From: an uncultured Opitutaceae bacterium | Lineage (GTDB): Bacteria; Verrucomicrobiota; Verrucomicrobiia; Opitutales; Opitutaceae | Direction: 5' to 3' | Length of the DNA: 63,142 nucleotides | Assembly (NCBI GenBank): GCA_903919205.1 | Contig: CAIXHE010000131.1 | Span: 1-63,142 of the forward strand | In this document: positions 61,170 to 63,142 of the stretch, piece after piece | Layout: every line of letters begins with the position of its first letter | Numbering within the stretch: the stretch's first letter is position 1 | The notes under the pieces: model-generated | What the model saw: only the letters and a program-made list of their open reading frames with translations | Database searches by the model: none | Told to the model about the DNA's origin: nothing | Position numbers and translations under genes: made by a program

Positions 61170-63142
61170 ATGCCCGAAACCCTCGAACAGCATGCAAAAG
61201 AACGGCTAACGTTCGACTGGAGTTCCTCTGTCGCCGAACGGGTGTCGCTTTGCAAGTTGTTCCTGAAGGAGGAGATGGAGGATCTGAAGTTGCGCCACGA
61301 GCAGGGCGGATCCGGGACCGAGGTGGCCCACGAGCGGGCGGGGATGATCGACCTGATGCTCGGCCGCCTCTTTGCAGTCGCCGATGCCTCCTACAACGCG
61401 ACCGGCAAGCCCCGGCCGAGTGCCGTGGCGCTCGTGGCCCTGGGCGGCTATGGCCGCCGGGAGCTGTCCCCCTGGAGCGACATCGACGTCATGTTCCTTT
61501 ACCCGACGAAGACCAAGGCCACAGCGATTGTCCCCTACCAGGAACACCTGACCCAGGAGATCCTCTACGTCCTGTGGGACCTGGGCCTCAAGGTCGGCCA
61601 CTCCACCCGCACGGTCGACGACGTTTTCGTCGAGGCCAAGCGGGACATCCAGACGAAGACCGCACTCCTCGAGGAGCGCTTCATCGCCGGCTCGCTCGCC
61701 CTGTTCGAGTCATTCGACCAGGCCTACCGCACCTACTACAAGGGCGAGGACCCGAAGGCCTACATCGCCGCCCGCTTGGAGGACCAGGCCCAGCGCCGCG
61801 CCAAGTTCGGGGACACCGTTTTCAACCAGGAGCCCGACATCAAGAACGGCGTCGGCGGCCTGCGTGATTACCAAAACACCCTCTGGATGGCCCGCGTGAA
61901 GCTGGGCGTGATGACGGCCGACGACCTGGCGACCCAACACTACCTAAAACCCGAGGAGGCCGCGGAATTCCAGCGCGCGTACGACTTCCTCCTGCGCGTC
62001 CGCAACGAGCTGCACTTCGCGAGCCCGCGCCCGACCGACGTCCTGCGCCTGGACTCCCAGCCCAAGATCGCGCAGTCCCTGGGTTTCACCCAGGAGGACA
62101 TGCTGGAGCGGGTCGAAAAGTTCATGCAGCAGTACTACCGCTGCGCGCAGGCGATCTACCAGACGTCCAAGGTAGTCGAGAGCCGGCTGGCCCTGTCGAT
62201 CGGCCGGGACAGCAAGGGGGCGAAGACCTCGATCAGGGAGCAGGTCCGGGCCGGCCGCTTCACCAAAAGCAAGCGGATCGACGGCTTCATCCTGCGCGGC
62301 CGGGACCTGGCGGCGGAGACCCCTCGGGTCTTCCTGGATGACCCCGTCCGCCTGATCCGGGTTTTCCGGCACTGCCAGCAGCTGGACTGCCAGCTGGACT
62401 TCCACCTGGCCGAACTGATCCGCGACTCGCTGGACCTGATCGAACCGATCCGCGCCTCGCACGACGCCAGCGTCTGCTTCCGGTCGATCCTGTCGGACCT
62501 GGGGGCGGTGTACCCGGCCCTGTCGCGCATGCACGAGCTCGGGGTCCTGGGGAAATTCATCCCCGAGTTCGATGCCCTCACCTGCCTGGTCCAACACGAG
62601 TACTACCACCGGTATACGGCCGACGTCCATACCCTGGCCGCGATCCGGGAATTGGACCGGATTTTCACCGATGCCGAGCCGATCAGCGAGAAGTACCGCG
62701 AGGCCCTCCACGACATGGAGGATCCGGCTCTTCTGTACCTGACCCTGCTCCTTCACGACATTGGTAAGTCTGAAGGCATCCAGGGACATGCGGAATCAGG
62801 GGTCCGGCTGGCGGGGCCCCTGCTGGATCGTTTCGGCGTCTCCCCCGCCGGGAAGGATTTAGTCACGTTTGTAATCAAAAATCATCTCGCGATGGCACGA
62901 TTCTGGCAGAAGCGGGATGTCGATGATCCGAAAACCACGGAAGCCTTTGCAGAACTTGCCGGAGACCCCGAACGTCTCAGGTACCTCTACGTCCACACTT
63001 TCTGCGACGCCCGCGGCACCTCGGCCGACCTTTGGAACAGCTACAAGGACACTCTCCATACGAGCTTGTATCGCTCTACGCTGGAACGATTAAAGCTAGG
63101 CTCGGCGCTTGACGCCAGCCACGAGCAAAAGAAGAAAATGAC
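61170..63142 (+). CDS. glnD: [Protein-PII] uridylyltransferase GlnD (N-terminal part)
   Basis: The frame is open from ATG 61170 to the window edge, 657 codons plus two bases, so the gene is cut by the end of the window, not broken. The nucleotidyltransferase domain has ALGGYGRRELSPWSDIDVMF; the GlnD-specific segment GVGGLRDYQN follows, and the HD domain has TADVHTLAAI and LLLHDIGKSEG. GlnD adds or removes UMP on PII according to glutamine level. The C-terminal ACT domains should lie beyond the end. There is no Shine-Dalgarno sequence. It is divergent from valS. Confidence 0.95.
   Translation, partial: MPETLEQHAKERLTFDWSSSVAERVSLCKLFLKEEMEDLKLRHEQGGSGTEVAHERAGMIDLMLGRLFAVADASYNATGKPRPSAVALVALGGYGRRELSPWSDIDVMFLYPTKTKATAIVPYQEHLTQEILYVLWDLGLKVGHSTRTVDDVFVEAKRDIQTKTALLEERFIAGSLALFESFDQAYRTYYKGEDPKAYIAARLEDQAQRRAKFGDTVFNQEPDIKNGVGGLRDYQNTLWMARVKLGVMTADDLATQHYLKPEEAAEFQRAYDFLLRVRNELHFASPRPTDVLRLDSQPKIAQSLGFTQEDMLERVEKFMQQYYRCAQAIYQTSKVVESRLALSIGRDSKGAKTSIREQVRAGRFTKSKRIDGFILRGRDLAAETPRVFLDDPVRLIRVFRHCQQLDCQLDFHLAELIRDSLDLIEPIRASHDASVCFRSILSDLGAVYPALSRMHELGVLGKFIPEFDALTCLVQHEYYHRYTADVHTLAAIRELDRIFTDAEPISEKYREALHDMEDPALLYLTLLLHDIGKSEGIQGHAESGVRLAGPLLDRFGVSPAGKDLVTFVIKNHLAMARFWQKRDVDDPKTTEAFAELAGDPERLRYLYVHTFCDARGTSADLWNSYKDTLHTSLYRSTLERLKLGSALDASHEQKKKM

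Overview
The window is 63 kb of dense, high-GC Gram-negative chromosome (about 70 % GC by eye over most of it). Kdo synthesis (kdsA), GDP-fucose synthesis (gmd, fcl), TatC, AsmA-like and Gld-type ABC genes, and a CysH/CysD/CysNC/CobA/CbiX/CysI sulfate set suggest an environmental bacterium of the Verrucomicrobiota/PVC type. That assignment is inference from gene content; no rRNA is present. Most neighbouring co-directional genes overlap by four bases (ATGA or GTGA), and many lead genes have a C-rich stretch in place of a Shine-Dalgarno sequence.

Layout. 1-5441 looks accessory: the end of an MTA/SAH-nucleosidase-like gene, a LysR regulator divergent from a DUF4267 membrane protein and a cupin, a secreted TPM-domain protein, and a lower-GC GH36-like alpha-galactosidase that stops beside a tRNA-Leu(CAA). 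5663-10636 holds rsmE facing a minus-strand run pyrG-kdsA-(lipoyl/E3-binding protein)-fabH, plus a small membrane protein. 10714-15853 (plus) has a DUF6941 protein, a PfkB kinase, an ABC-2 exporter pair and proA. 15937-25562 is a plus-strand run: exported protein, birA, ABC ATPase, permease, GldG-like, DUF4340 and AsmA-like protein. 25668-29600 is a large hybrid sensor kinase.

29593-35423 contains a sulfatase-fold protein that has lost its catalytic residues, a UbiA-like protein with an overlapping methyltransferase, and an unrecognised two-gene membrane module that looks distantly like a MotA/ExbB plus MotB/ExbD stator pair carrying a long coiled coil. 35492-41504 carries def, a cobalamin adenosyltransferase, a DUF6580 membrane protein, PIN-PhoH, a Tat-exported Gfo/Idh oxidoreductase, and an overlapping GNAT/VOC/DUF1697 trio.

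41729-48538 is a six-gene, fully overlapping assimilatory sulfate reduction and siroheme operon, ending in a cluster of hairpins. After it come two unrecognised genes, a circularly permuted ATP-grasp-like protein, prfB with its programmed +1 frameshift, an aldo/keto reductase, a CPA1 antiporter overlapping a TatC with a large insertion, fcl-gmd, valS, and the first 657 codons of glnD, which runs off the end.

The points most worth following up are the putative stator-like pair (32362-35423), the pseudo-sulfatase (29593-30786), the lipoyl/E3-binding protein coupled to a KAS III (6422-7887), the TatC variant, and the repeated absence of Shine-Dalgarno sequences.
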